64,000 nt of DNA, from the NCBI GenBank assembly GCA_039090855.1, contig CM077005.1, positions 77,248,607-77,312,606 of the forward strand, given 5' to 3'. This stretch comes from Macrothele yani. Its lineage: Eukaryota > Arthropoda > Arachnida > Araneae > Macrothelidae. Every line of letters begins with the position of its first letter. The stretch's first letter is position 1. Positions 11,754-22,170 of the stretch are shown here, in pieces. Position numbers and translations under genes: made by a program. The notes under the pieces are model-generated. The model had not been told where the DNA came from. It saw only the letters and a program-made list of their open reading frames with translations, and searched no databases.

Positions 11754-12973
11754 CACAGTCGAGTCCCATAATTGTGACCACCTCCTACTTTTGACGTCAT
11801 CAGCGCTTAGCCTATAAAAGAAGGCACGTTTCGTGACCTGGGTTGGAGGGTATGTAAGATGTGCTGTAGGCATTCTGAAAACATGTCACTCGTTTCTGTC
11901 ATGGATAAAAGGAGCGATTTATCACATTTGCACAAAAGGGATGATTATCGGCTTGCGTATCAAGGGAGGCAATATTTTTGAAACAGCGCAGTTTGTGAAC
12001 TGTACACGTGCCGCTGTGGTTTAAATGTATTGTGATTGGAGAAATGGCACCATTGCGAATAAGGACGTGAAAACAGCGGAGCACCACGTGCCACTGATGT
12101 GAGAGGTGAACGTCGGCTGCGAAGGTGCGTGAGGGACGATCGATGCGCTACAGTGGAGCAATTCACTGGCTGAATGAACCATGTGGCTACCAAAATTGTG
12201 TCTAAAACGACATTCTAGCGAACCCTGCTGCGTATGGGGCTCCGATGCAGACGGATGGTCACTGCACCTATGTTAACGAAGGTGCATCGGCAGAAAAGGC
12301 TTAATATTTGCACGGCAGAATCGGAATTGGACATCCGCTGGTTGTTAAAGCATTGCCTTCTCCGATGAGTCACGTTTTCTGCTTCATCGAACGCATAGAC
12401 GTTGGCGTCTAAGGCGAGAAACATCGGAGAACAGACACTCTTCAACCATTGCTGGAAGAACACAAGCTGGTGGGGGCAGCGTTAAGGTCTGGGGAATGTT
12501 TTCGTGGCATTCTCTGGGGCAACTCATACCTGGGGAAGGCACTATGAACCGAATTCGTTATGAATCCATCCTTGCAGACCACGTACACCCATACAGGCTG
12601 ATTTTCTTCCTTGTGGCGGATGGGATCTTCCAGCATGACAATGCGACGTGTCACGCAGCTAGAAATGCCCGAATGTGGTTGGAAAAGCACAATGAAGACT
12701 TTAAAGTACTTCCGTGGTCGCGTAATTCCTCAAACTTAAACCCAATTGAGCATCTGTGGGACCACTTCGATCGTGTTGTTTGCTCTATGGAACCTCCACC
12801 ACGTACCCTCCAGCAGCTGTCAGATGCACTGCAGTTAGCCTGGTTCCATATGCCTGTGCACACCTTCCAACAGCGTAATGAGTCACTCCCAGCCCATCTA
12901 GCTGCTGTCTGCGGTACACACGGCTGTTACTTTCGATATTAGCTATTGGTCACAATAATGTGACTCGACCATG
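11754..12973 (+). mobile_element. Tc1-like transposon, family C, copy 1
   Basis: About 1.22 kb with TA at 11752-11753 and 12974-12975. The termini CACAGTCGAGTC... and ...GACTCGACCATG form inverted repeats of about 28 bp that include a CATTATTGTGA-type motif. It is the same family as 15153-16413, with which it shares almost the whole length. Confidence 0.9.
11890..12942 (+). pseudogene. Tc1-like transposase, family C, copy 1
   Basis: Only the C-terminal half (12496-12942) is in a single frame: GMFSWHSLG, FQHDNATCH (second Asp), NSSNLNPIEHLWDH (Glu) and a tail like PPPRTLQQLSDALQ. Upstream, the helix-turn-helix region (about 11895-12030) and the first-Asp block (about 12350-12370, reading like FSDES) are present but split by stops and frameshifts. 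36 residues separate the second Asp and the Glu, a DD36E-type spacing. Confidence 0.8.
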
Positions 12974-12979
12974 TATATA

Positions 12980-13970
12980 TATAGAAAAAGAACACATTTT
13001 TTTTATGAAATGTGAAAATACCGACAATACAGAAAACATATGTAGCCTATATATCTCGGAAACAGACGAAAATAAGCTGAAACAACTGTCGGACGAATGT
13101 GTGGCAACAGCGATAGGAAGAAAGTAACGTGCGTCACCACACTGGGACTGGTGCACGTAGACGGAAGTCCAAGTTCATCGATTTTAGCAGCTCCACAATC
13201 CACAGTGGACGACATTCGACGAGCTGTACAGGCACCAATGGACATCCCAATCTCGACACGGTCTGTGAATAGCAGATTGGCTGATGCAGGGTGGCGCTGT
13301 CCCCAGCAACTGCGACGACTTCCGCTCATCGCCTCACACTAATCATTTCGCAAGATTGCAGTGTTGCCGTACCAGCCTCACGTCTGGTACGGCAACAGAC
13401 AAATAGAAGCACGTCGTATCTAGCGGCGAGTCTTGCTTCTGTCTCAGCGCCGACAATCGCCGATTGAAGGTGTAGAGAGGACATAGTCATCGAGCTGTCC
13501 TCGTTGACATCTCTGAAAGTCATACGGCTCTTCAGTCAGGCGTCATGGTTTGGGAAGTTATCAGTTACAACAGCCATTCATTGCTTGTACGAATACTGGG
13601 TACAATGACACCATGACGATACATCGATGAAATACCGCAACTAGGTTTGTTGGCGTATCTCCGTAGTACATCTTATGCCCATTTTCAGTAAGATAATGCC
13701 CGCCCACACCCATCAACATGAGCAGATAGTTCTTAAAGGTATTAAGGTGCTACATTGGTCTGCGCGATCCCCAAACTTCTCCTCAATGCAGAGCGTTTGT
13801 AACGTCACTGACAGATGATTTCACGTCGCTACACAACCTCTTGTAGTGTCGATGAATTTTGGACACAGTTCAGTGTCGCATGATTAGCGGTACGGCAGGA
13901 CACCATCTGGAGACTTTTGCCCTCGATACCACGCCGTTCTGAAGAATGTATAGCCCAGCATAGCGGTCAT
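12980..13970 (+). pseudogene. Tc1-like transposase relic, family A-like
   Basis: Plus-strand remnants: a DNA-binding linker (13190-13340, reading STRSVNSRLADAGWRCPQ then LRRLPLIASH), a fragment near 13690-13720 reading like the NARPHTHQ region, and at about 13750-13790 a SARSPNFS piece where the Glu motif should follow. No continuous frame and no clear inverted repeats, although the A-rich GAAAAAGAACAC at 12985 resembles the family A terminus. Confidence 0.55.
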
Positions 13971-14192
13971 ACGACCTACTGACTTTGGCCACATTATACT
14001 GTCTCCTCGCCTATTGTATTCATGTATTCCCTCTGAAATTAAATCACTTCTTTCCCCCCTGTTTGTCTACATGTGTAATAAGTTTCGTCCCATTTCGTGC
14101 ATTCCTTCAACGTGTGGCATTTTCAATGTCGAACAGTGTGAGCATCAAATGCGTCACTATGTCATTTTTAGATAAGTGTAAAGATATAAATT

Positions 14193-14400
14193 GCCGCCCC
14201 AGTGGCGCAATGGTCTTCTCACATTTGTCCAATATCGGTAAGAGTTCGAATCACGGTGAGGCATGGATGTTGTGCTTATTTTACAGTACTGGCTCTGTCC
14301 CTTTCCTGGAACCAGTGGCTTTCAATTAGGAACGGGCGACTGCTTATAGCCCAATGAGTTGCTCAGGGTGATCTTTAACCCCCACCAAACCCCCTCCCAA
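14193..14400 (+). repeat. tRNA-derived SINE, family 2
   Basis: Head with an A-box-like AGTGGCGCAATGG and a B box GAGTTCGAATC, then a body containing TGGAACCAGTGGC(T)TTCAATTAGGAACGG and a CACCC-rich end. The same body occurs at 23708-23912, 32770-32955 (-) and 47456-47550 (-). Confidence 0.75.
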
Positions 14401-15150
14401 AGAAAACAATTATGCGAGAGATAGAGAATTTATACATAACAATGAACCCTGGGTAGGATATGGGCTTTATGTTGGCCCTAAGATTTCGCTATGCTCATAT
14501 TTTCTTGCGTACGGAACCCAAAATGAGTGGTGAATGATTTGGCCTCAGAAATGTGGTTGAACGAAACAAAGCGAAAGAAATGTTTTTGCATGCATCACAC
14601 AGAGATTTAGATTTTAAAAGTTCCTTAAATCTTTTCCTTCCTTTATTTTTGATCTTAAAAACTTTGTAAAGAAATTTTCGTCTTTCTTTTTCTGAACTCC
14701 CTAAATAACGTTTGCACAAAAGAGTTTTGTCTCCTGACGTCATCATTAATGACTGTCATTAAAACCGAAAGCATTGTCAGATGGAAGTCCGAAACGAGCA
14801 TCACTGTGACAGAAAAAGACCTGCTGTAGAAATTATATCGTCGGAAACCCTGTCTGGATAATAGACTAGACCGACGAATCTTCAAACTAGTCTAGGATTT
14901 TTTTATCTGGATCGATAGTAAAAGTATTGATTTTTAATCACCAAACTCTCTTAATCGACGGATGGATGACTTAAAGATTTGCTGTGCAGTGACGTCCTTT
15001 TTGAAATTAAGAATCGCTGAGAGCACGAAAGGTACATCGGAAAAACCGCCCCAAAAGCATATCAGAGCAGCATCTGGAGAATGCAACCAGATAAACATGT
15101 ATTGTTGACTTCCGCTTGCCCTCCGAATAACTAAGATGAGACTATATCTT
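14401..15150. other. No recognisable gene
   Basis: Short open frames at 14495-14885 on the minus strand show no domain I recognise. No termini or RNA genes seen. Confidence 0.5.
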
Positions 15151-15289
15151 TACACAGTCGAGTCACATTATTGTGATTACCTCCTACATTTTACGTCTAC
15201 ATCGCGTAGCAATGAAAGAAGGCACATGCCGTGAGCTGGCTTGGAGGAAATATAAGGTGCGCCGTAGGCATTCTGAAAACATGTCACTC

Positions 15290-16382
15290 GTTTCTTTCAT
15301 GGATAAAAGGAGCGATTTATCATATTTGCAAAAAGGAATGATTATCAGATTTCGCGGCAAGAGTGGTAGTATATCTGAAACAGCGCAGTTTGTGAACTCT
15401 TTGCGTGCTGCTGTAGTTAAAGTGTATCGTGATTGGAGAAATGGCACCATTGCAAATAAGTGAGGTGAAAACTGCGGAGCACCACGTGCCATTGATGCGA
15501 GAGGTAAACATTGGAAGCGACGGCGCGTGAGGGCCGATCGACACGCTGCAGGTGAGAAAGTCACTGGCCGAATGAGCCAGGAGGCTACTGGAATTGTGTC
15601 TAAAATGACAGTCCAGCGAACCCTGCTGCGTATGGTGCTCCGATGCAGACGGACGGTCACTGCACCTATGCTAACAAAGGTGCATCCGCAAAAAAGGCTT
15701 ATGTTTACAAGGCAGTATCGGAATTGGGCATCCGCTGATTGGCCAAGGATTGCCTTCTCCGCTGATTTGGGCATCCGCTGATTGGCCAAGGATTGCCTTC
15801 TCCGCTGATTTACGTTTTCTGCTTTATCGAACGGATGGACGTTGGCGTCTAAGGCGAGAAACTTCGGAGAACAAACTCTCTTCAACCATTGCTGGAAGAA
15901 CACAAACTAGTGGGTGCATCGTTATGGTTTAGGGAATGTTTTCGTGGCATTCCCGGGGTCTACGCATACCTGTGGAAGGCACTATGGATCGAATTCGTTA
16001 TGAATTCATTCTTGCATACCATGAACACCTATACATGGTGGTTGTCTTCCCTGGGGCGGATGGGTTCTTTCAGTATGACAATGCGACGTGTCACATAGCT
16101 AGAAATGTCCTAGAGTGGTTGGAGGAGCACGATGAAGACTTCAAAGTACTTCCCTGGCCCCGTGATTCTCCAGACTTAAATCCAATTGAGCATCTATGGG
16201 GCCACCTCGAACGTGATGTTCGCTCTACGGATCCTCCACCACGCACCCTTCAGCAGCTGTCAGATGCACTGCAGTCAGCATGGCTCCACATACCTGTGAA
16301 CACATTCCAGCATCTTACTGAGTTACTCCCAGCCCTTCTAGCTGCTTTCCGCGCTGCACACGACGGTTACTCTGGATATTAA
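15290..16382 (+). pseudogene. Tc1-like transposase, family C, copy 2
   Basis: Helix-turn-helix region at about 15300-15460 (LQKGMIIRFRGKSG...). The catalytic core is split by a frame-breaking 43-bp duplication. The first catalytic block reads FSADLRF instead of FSDESRF, so the first Asp is lost. From 15936 an open frame gives FFQYDNATCH (second Asp) and SPDLNPIEHLWGH (Glu), 36 residues apart, ending at TAA 16380-16382. Dead. Confidence 0.85.
15725..15810 (+). repeat. 43-bp tandem duplication in a transposase
   Basis: Two identical 43-bp units (15725-15767, 15768-15810) beginning TGGGCATCCGCTGATTGG. The sister copy at 11754 has only one. 43 is not a multiple of three, so it shifts the frame just before the first catalytic block. 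Confidence 0.95.
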
Positions 16383-16593
16383 CTGGTGATCTCAATAATG
16401 TGACTCGACCGTGTAGTTTGGCTTCCTTACAGAACTTTATTTACGATATAGTGAGGAATCGGAATCCCACATACACTATAGGATCAAAAGTCTCCAGACA
16501 TCTCTTTTGAACAGTGAATTCTGCTCAAACGGGATGCCCGGATAAAGGGATGGGCAAATATGTCCCATTAATATGTGCCATGGCCTGTGGCGT

Positions 16594-16680
16594 GCCATGG
16601 CCCATACAGGTTTTATTCCTGTATATGCCATGGCCCATACAGGTTTTATACCTGTATATGCCATGGCCCATACAGGTATA
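16594..16680 (+). repeat. 33-bp tandem repeat, 2.6 copies
   Basis: Units start at 16594, 16627 and 16660 (partial) with GCCATGGCCCATACAGG. Each also contains the short palindrome ACAGG...CCTGT. It lies in the 5' untranslated part of the family D transposon. Confidence 0.95.
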
Positions 16681-16734
16681 AAAAGACGAACCTTGTCTGG
16701 CAAACATCATAGAAAAACTGAACAATAGAAAAAT

Positions 16735-17820
16735 GGTACGGCAGAGCTCAGTGACTTTCACCGTGGCACAGGCATAAGATGCCATCTTGGCAACGAATCA
16801 GTTCGGAAAATTTCTACTCTTCTGCAGCTGCCCCGATCATAATATATCTGTAGTATCGGTAAGTGATGTCGGTATATGTTATGCTATATAATATATCTGT
16901 AACTGACGTTATTGTAAAGTGGAAATGCCTAGTAGCAACAACAGCACAATCGCAACCTGGCAAGCCACGTATAATGACAGAAGCGGGACAGCCGAATGCT
17001 GAAGCTGTTTATGCAACGAAATCGCCTGTCGTCGGTTAGACCACTCACCACCGAGTTCAGAGACGCCTCTGGAAGCTATGATGGTTCGTCGAGAGCTGAA
17101 GAGAATGGGTTTCCATGGCCGACCAGTAGCACACAAGCCTAATATCATCAACATCGAAGCCAAGCGTCGGTTGGAGAGGTGTAAAGTTCGGCGCCAGTGA
17201 ACTCTGGAGCAGTGGAAACGCGTTCTCTCAGGTGATGAATCAGGCTTCACCCTCTGGAAGTCCGACAGACGGACGGTTTTGAATTTGGAGGATGTCAGGC
17301 GAACGCTACCTGTATGACTGTGTGGTGCTAACTGTGAAGTTTGGTGGAGGAGGCATCATGTTCTGTGTCAATTTTTCATGGTTTGGGCTGGGAGCCTTAG
17401 CTTCAGTGTCTTGGAACCTTAAGCATTCCATTTTTTTTTTTTTTTTTTGACATTCCCAACAATTCTGTGTTCCCAACATTATGGCAACAGTTTGGTTAAA
17501 GCCGTTTCCTTCAGCAACATCACAATGCCCTCATCCACAAATGGAGGTTGATGTGGGAATGTTTTGATGAGATGAATGTGGAAGAACTTGATTGGCCTGC
17601 ACAGTGCCCCGATCTCAACGAAATGGAAAATATTTGGGGTGAATTAAAATGCAGATTTCGAGGCATTCCGAATCGCTTGGCATCAATGACCGACTTGACT
17701 GATGCTCTTGGGGTAGAGTGGAAGGCAATTCCCGCAGGAACGTAGCAAAATCTAGTGGAAAACCTTTCTAGCAGAGTGGAGACTGTGATAGCAGAAAAGG
17801 GTGGGCCAGCTCGATATTAA
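16735..17820 (+). pseudogene. Tc1-like transposase, family D, degraded
   Basis: Fragments in several frames: a helix-turn-helix piece near 16745-16830 (FHRGTGIRCHLGN), a linker with GKPRIMTEAG (about 16960), VLSGDESGFTLW with the first Asp (about 17225-17260), a QQHHNALIH block where the second catalytic Asp is replaced by His (about 17510), and CPDLNEMENIW with the Glu (about 17605), 34 residues further. It ends GGPARY near 17818. Confidence 0.75.
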
Positions 17821-17884
17821 TTCTTTTCCTATTACAGGGAGTCTGTATATAATCAAGTGTCCGAATTCTTTTGATTAAATAGTG

Positions 17885-18415
17885 TACATTAGTAAACAAA
17901 CTACCGTGATGAGCTCAAAATGTAAATGCGATTTTTAACTTATTGTAATTAGTCATATTTTTCGAACAACAAACAAAGTGAAGATTCAGAGAAAACAAAT
18001 TTGAGATTTTTAAGCGAGGCAGGCAGAAAGCGTTCAAACAAATCACCATAACAGTTCATTGTATTCCTAGTTTTACAGTTGGGTGAAACAAATAAATTTA
18101 TTTTTCTGGTCAGAAGGAAGAAAAGAAAAAAGAAAAACAAACAGCTCCCTGAACATGTAATGCGAATTTTATAAATACGAACCTGTGGTAAATTATTTGG
18201 TAGCAAATTTAAAGGCAACGTCAGACCTACAACCTGAGGAAACGTAACGTCATACATGCAAACTGTGAGGGCTTAATGCTAAATCTCCCAGTTTCTGCAG
18301 TAACGTATACTCTCGATTCACTTTCCTTTTGATTTTACTATCTCTGGTTATTTTATTTTACTATGTAAATTATCTTCTTACTGAACGAGATGTTATTTCT
18401 CCCTCTGAATGAGAT
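17885..18415. other. No recognisable gene
   Basis: AT-rich. The minus-strand frame at 17949-18257 has no recognisable domain. Confidence 0.5.
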
Positions 18416-18419
18416 CTGG

Positions 18420-18720
18420 CAATGAGTGTAAGTCATGAGGTGGTGGTAGCCAGTATAAATAGGCGCGTTCAACGATACTTAAGGAGAGCGTTTGTTGTTG
18501 TACGGGAAGAGCGTTTATTGTTGTATAGGGAGAGCGTTTGTTGTATAGAGAGAGCGTTTGTTAGAGCTTCGTTCATGTGCAAGGAGCTACGTGTTATTTG
18601 AGTAGCTGTGTGTGAATATACCAGTAGAAGTTCATAATAAATGGTTTTACGTAAGTACGTCTTTCTCAGTTCATAGTACTGTCAGACCTCTGTCTGGCTG
18701 TTAGGTTTATTTCATTTAGT
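18420..18720 (+). promoter_or_regulatory. Possible solo LTR or promoter with TATA box and polyA signal
   Basis: A TATAAATA box at 18454-18461 lies 175-180 bp before an AATAAA at 18636-18641. Between them is a four-fold imperfect repeat of GAGAGCGTTTGTTGTTGTA (18482-18565). The TATA, short leader, AATAAA and a TG-rich end resemble an LTR. I could not define both boundaries, a target duplication or an internal region, so this is tentative. Confidence 0.3.
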
Positions 18721-19480
18721 GTTATTAGTAACAACCAGCATAAGACTTTATTCATCTTAATTACTACTACAACATTACTACCAGTTATAAGTTTGTTCAT
18801 TACTATTACTACACTACTAGCAGGAGACTTTATTCATGATCTTAACTAACTAGCAACAACAACCATTTGAATTCACTATTAGAAGCTTAGTACAAGCATT
18901 GAATTCATTATAATATTAGTTAAAAGCCATATTCATTATACTGCACTTGAAAATGCACACGTAGCGAGAGATCATTAATCTTAAGTGAACCCAGGACTAA
19001 AGATCAAGACTGTGGTTGATTTAATTGCCGTCAAATATGAACTTGGATTTTAAATAATTCATTACACTATTTCTTGTTTAACAGCACAAGCACAAGTAGT
19101 GCGCCCCCTTTTGCTCATGTGTTTACCAGTATCGAAAGTTATGTATTCCTTTTAATTTCATTTTTGAATCTTTTGGCCTGCACATCGATTTTTCCAAACT
19201 TATCAAAAATATTTATGGTGCACGCCAGCTCATGTCCAGGGCAAAGTTTTTCACAAAAACTACTGTATTTAGTGTGTTTTACAATCCCAAGTAACAGTTG
19301 CTGGCGAAAATAAATGGATGGACCTTTTTTTTAAATAAAGAAGTTGTTTCCTAAAGTTCGATGCTAAAATCTGAAAGCCATCAAGTATATCTTTCTTCAA
19401 TTGTTTTGAAACCAACTGTTAAGTTACTTTCTTCACTTTGCTGAATTTCCTAAAGTGAAAAATGGTTGATTAATGCAGTA
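18721..19480. other. No recognisable gene
   Basis: Contains a stretch rich in ACTACTA/ATTAGTA-like trinucleotides (18720-18900), possibly diverged simple repeat. No domain recognised in the short open frames. Confidence 0.45.
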
Positions 19481-19689
19481 TAATTAGAAAGTAGAAATCC
19501 GTTTAATTAGTGCAATGAATATTTACATAAGTAGACAATAAATGCTTGCTTTCACCTTCACGGATGGCTTCATCAGGCTGAAGTAACGTCTAAGATAAAC
19601 TAAAGTTCTAAAAAACATTAAATTCAAACATGGTTCATTGAAAGTTGACATAAGGCTCGCTCAAAGCATGTGAGGAATATAAATCACCA

Positions 19690-19968
19690 TCCGATGTAAC
19701 GAAGTAGTGCGCGCCACGCGTGAGAAAGTTCTGTGGAAGCATCCTCATTGCAGGTGTGATTGTTGATCCAGATCTCTGAAGTCTCGTGCAGCGCTGCGGC
19801 TTTAGGGCCCAAATAAGAGACAATCTTTATCAAGTTGTCCCATTTAGGGGTGGCGGCGTGGAGACTGGCTGCTCTGGCTAATGTTGTGGACACTTTTTTC
19901 AGTTTAAAGTCACTTTTGTGTTCATCCAGTCTGTGGCGGAAAGATCGTTTAGTCCTTCCTATACTATA
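19690..19968 (-). pseudogene. PLE GIY-YIG endonuclease, C-terminal part, fragment 1
   Basis: Minus-strand reading with MYSIGRTKRSFRHRLDEHKSD, where the YIGRT...R..EH pattern is the core of a GIY-YIG nuclease, followed by a long helical tail to LRYIGW. The GIY part upstream is cut off by the Tc1 insertion at 19969. Confidence 0.75.
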
Positions 19969-21174
19969 CATTGAAGTGCCAGAAAAACTGGTACACCAGT
20001 CTAATACTTGGTAGGTCTCCCACGGGAGCGCAGGACTGCAAAAATTAGACGGGACATGGACTCCACTAGCTTCTGGAAATATGATGTAGGCAATGCACAC
20101 CATACTTTCTCCAGAACGTTCCACAATTCGGGTGTATTTCGAGGTCTCGGATTCCTCTGTTCGATAGCGCGTTGCATGGCATTCCAAATGCGTTCTATCA
20201 CGTTCAGATCTGGGGACTTGGGTGGGAATGGCAACACCCCAAACTCAGATGAATGCTCCTCTAATCATAATGTGGCGTCCCGACACTTGTGTAGAGGCGC
20301 TTTGTCCTGTTGGATAAGGCCCAACTCATCAGCATGAATGCAGGACATGAACGGGTGTACCTCGTCCGAAAGGATGCGTACATACAGTGGCCAGTCACAG
20401 ACATTTGTAGACACATCAGGGGTCCCAGTGAAGTCCATCTAAACACACCCCATACTATTACGGACCCTCCACCATCCGGTACAGTTCCCTGTTGACAGGC
20501 GGAATCCATGGCTTCATGGGGTTTGCGCTACACACGAATCCTTCCATCTGCACGATACAGTTGGAAACGCGACTCGTCAGACCAGGCTACTTGTCTTCTG
20601 CAGTCATCAAGTGTCCAGTGGCGGTGTTGCCGTGCCCAAGCGAGGCGCATAACTCTGTGGCGTGCACCCATCAATGGGACTCGAGTTGCTCGTCGGCTCC
20701 CAAAGCTCATATCGTGCAGGGTACGTTGCACAGTCCGGACGCTGATGCATTGAATTCCGATGATACCTGTGGAAGTGTTGCACGCCTATCGCGTGAAACG
20801 ATTCTTGGCAGCCGACGATGGTCACGTTCACCCAATGTCTTTTTACGGCCACGCTGTTGCCGTAGGTTGGAGGTTTTGGCGGAATTCTTGTAGTCACGAT
20901 ACACCCTTGCGATGGTCGTCCGTGAAAATCCGAACTTCGTTTCTACCTTCGAAATACCATGGCCCATCTCACGAGCGCCAACTATGGCACCGCGTTGAAA
21001 ATCGCTTAAATCGTTATTACTTGTCATTCTCATGTCGAAAACAGCTCTGACAGCTGGCAAGGATTTCTATCGCTTTATATACGCACTGGCGGACGCAACC
21101 GAGTACCCGCATAGGTGACGTTGCTATGTATTTTGCATAAGCTCGTTTGTACCAGTTTTTCTGGCACTTCAGTA
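19969..21174 (-). mobile_element. Tc1-like transposon, family E, nested in a PLE
   Basis: About 1.2 kb with about 28-bp inverted repeats ending GAAGTGCCAGAAAAACTGGTAC, and TA on each side (19967-19968, 21175-21176). It interrupts the PLE endonuclease and is therefore younger than it. The fragment at 37860-38585 encodes a related transposase. Confidence 0.9.
20001..21027 (-). pseudogene. Tc1-like transposase, family E, frameshifted but DDE retained
   Basis: The likely start is the ATG at 21027 (MTSNNDLSDFQRGAIVGARE), a helix-turn-helix. Next come AWSDESRFQLYRADG (first Asp, about 20560), LIQQDKAPLHKC (second Asp) and SPDLNVIERIWN (Glu, about 20200), 36 residues apart. The three catalytic residues survive but at least two frame changes and a stop near 20270 break the gene. 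It ends GRPTKY at 20001. Confidence 0.85.
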
Positions 21175-21269
21175 TACATAGATCGTTTAGTCATTCAATA
21201 AAGCAAGCATTTATTGTCTACTCATGTAAATATTCATTACACCAAAACGTTATTTTAAATACACCACAA

Positions 21270-21928
21270 TATGAATATTCAAGAAACGCATATAGCGTAT
21301 TAAATCCGTTTATTTCTTAAATTGTAGTGATCACAGAGAATCGCCAAGCTTTCGCACTCCACTGGGAGGCTTTTTAAAGGCAACGGTAGACATAAAAATG
21401 CAGGGAATTGCAACAGATAAGGAACAAAGATGATTTTTGAAAGTAACGTAGGTGATATCATCAGCGTATTTCGTGAAATGTTTTTAGCATGTAACTACAC
21501 TGTGCGCGGCAACATGTTCCCGTCTTTTAATAACGCATGCCAAACCATTGGTAGTTCAATAGATATCATGTTATTGCACGCCACATTGTTGGAGAGGATT
21601 TCGACAGTTTCCCTGATGGCAGTCTCTTTAAAGTTAGTGTAAGGGGCAATTCTTCTAATATTATTCCATACTGGAATGGCCGATGAATGTATGACTTCTC
21701 TGGCGAGGGCTGTATTCTGCATGTCCTGGTTGACACTTCGCACGTGTTTACGTTAATTTCAAAAATCATCTTTGTTCCTTATCTGTTGCAATTCCCTGCA
21801 TTTTTATGTCTACCGTTGCCTTGAAAAAGCCTCCCAGTGGAGTGCGAAAGCTTGACGATTCTCTGTGATTACTACACCTTAAGAAATAAACGGATTTATT
21901 ACGCTATATGCGTTTCTTGAATATTCAT
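21270..21928. repeat. 180-bp inverted repeat flanking a PLE fragment
   Basis: Arms at 21270-21450 and 21745-21928 are inverted copies with only scattered mismatches, both containing the phrase GGGAATTGCAACAGATAAGG or its inverse. They enclose about 300 bp of GIY-YIG coding sequence. The arrangement resembles inverted LTR-like ends of PLEs. Confidence 0.85.
21495..21743 (-). pseudogene. PLE endonuclease C-terminal fragment 2
   Basis: Minus-strand open frame of 82 codons (NTALAREVIHSSAIPVWNNI and onward to MVWHALLKDG) that aligns by eye with the tail of the 19690-19968 fragment (AAATPKWDNLIKI...HAWRALLR). The nuclease core itself is missing. Confidence 0.65.
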
Positions 21929-22096
21929 TACACGAATTAAACAGATTTCTACTTTCTAATTCTTCTTGGATTACTAGTGTAAACTACCCAACTTCATTGC
22001 TTATAATGCAGTATATTTGAAATTATTTTTAAATGATGCCAAAAATACAGGATTATTACAAATGAAATAGACAGCTTCGACATTTTGTAAAACCAA

Positions 22097-22170
22097 AACT
22101 ATTTAAGATATTGATGCTCACCTCGCACCGTTGAACTATTTAAGATATTGATGCTCACCTCAACCCTTGA
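22097..22170 (+). repeat. 37-bp tandem duplication
   Basis: AACTATTTAAGATATTGATG and the bases after it occur twice with a 37-bp period (starting 22097 and 22134). Confidence 0.9.

Larger units (their letters stand above)
15153..16413 (+). mobile_element. Tc1-like transposon, family C, copy 2
   Basis: About 1.26 kb, TA at 15151-15152 and 16414-16415, termini CACAGTCGAGTCACATTATT and its inverse. Same family as 11754-12973. Most of the extra length comes from a 43-bp internal tandem duplication (15725-15810). Confidence 0.92.
16474..17884 (+). mobile_element. Tc1-like transposon, family D
   Basis: About 1.41 kb, TA at 16472-16473 and 17885-17886. The ends CACTATAGGATCAAAAG and the inverse of CTTTTGATTAAATAGTG form imperfect inverted repeats of about 28 bp. 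The 5' region holds a 33-bp tandem repeat and the middle an 18-T run (17431-17448). Confidence 0.8.
19480..21960 (-). mobile_element. Penelope-like element locus, split by a Tc1
   Basis: Two pieces of a Penelope-like retroelement on the minus strand: a GIY-YIG endonuclease end at 19690-19968 and a second C-terminal fragment at 21495-21743. Their flanks share terminal sequence: a phrase around GCAAGCATTTATTGTCTAC occurs inverted at 19525-19555 and direct at 21205-21225. A Tc1 (19969-21174) interrupts the locus. PLEs are known to carry LTR-like terminal sequences in direct or inverted order, which fits. Confidence 0.65.

Noticed and set aside
19520..19590. A third hammerhead on the minus strand (CTGATGA...GTGAAA near 19535-19575)
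   Set aside because: Stem I does not pair and the cleavage triplet position is inconsistent; probably a decayed copy at best.
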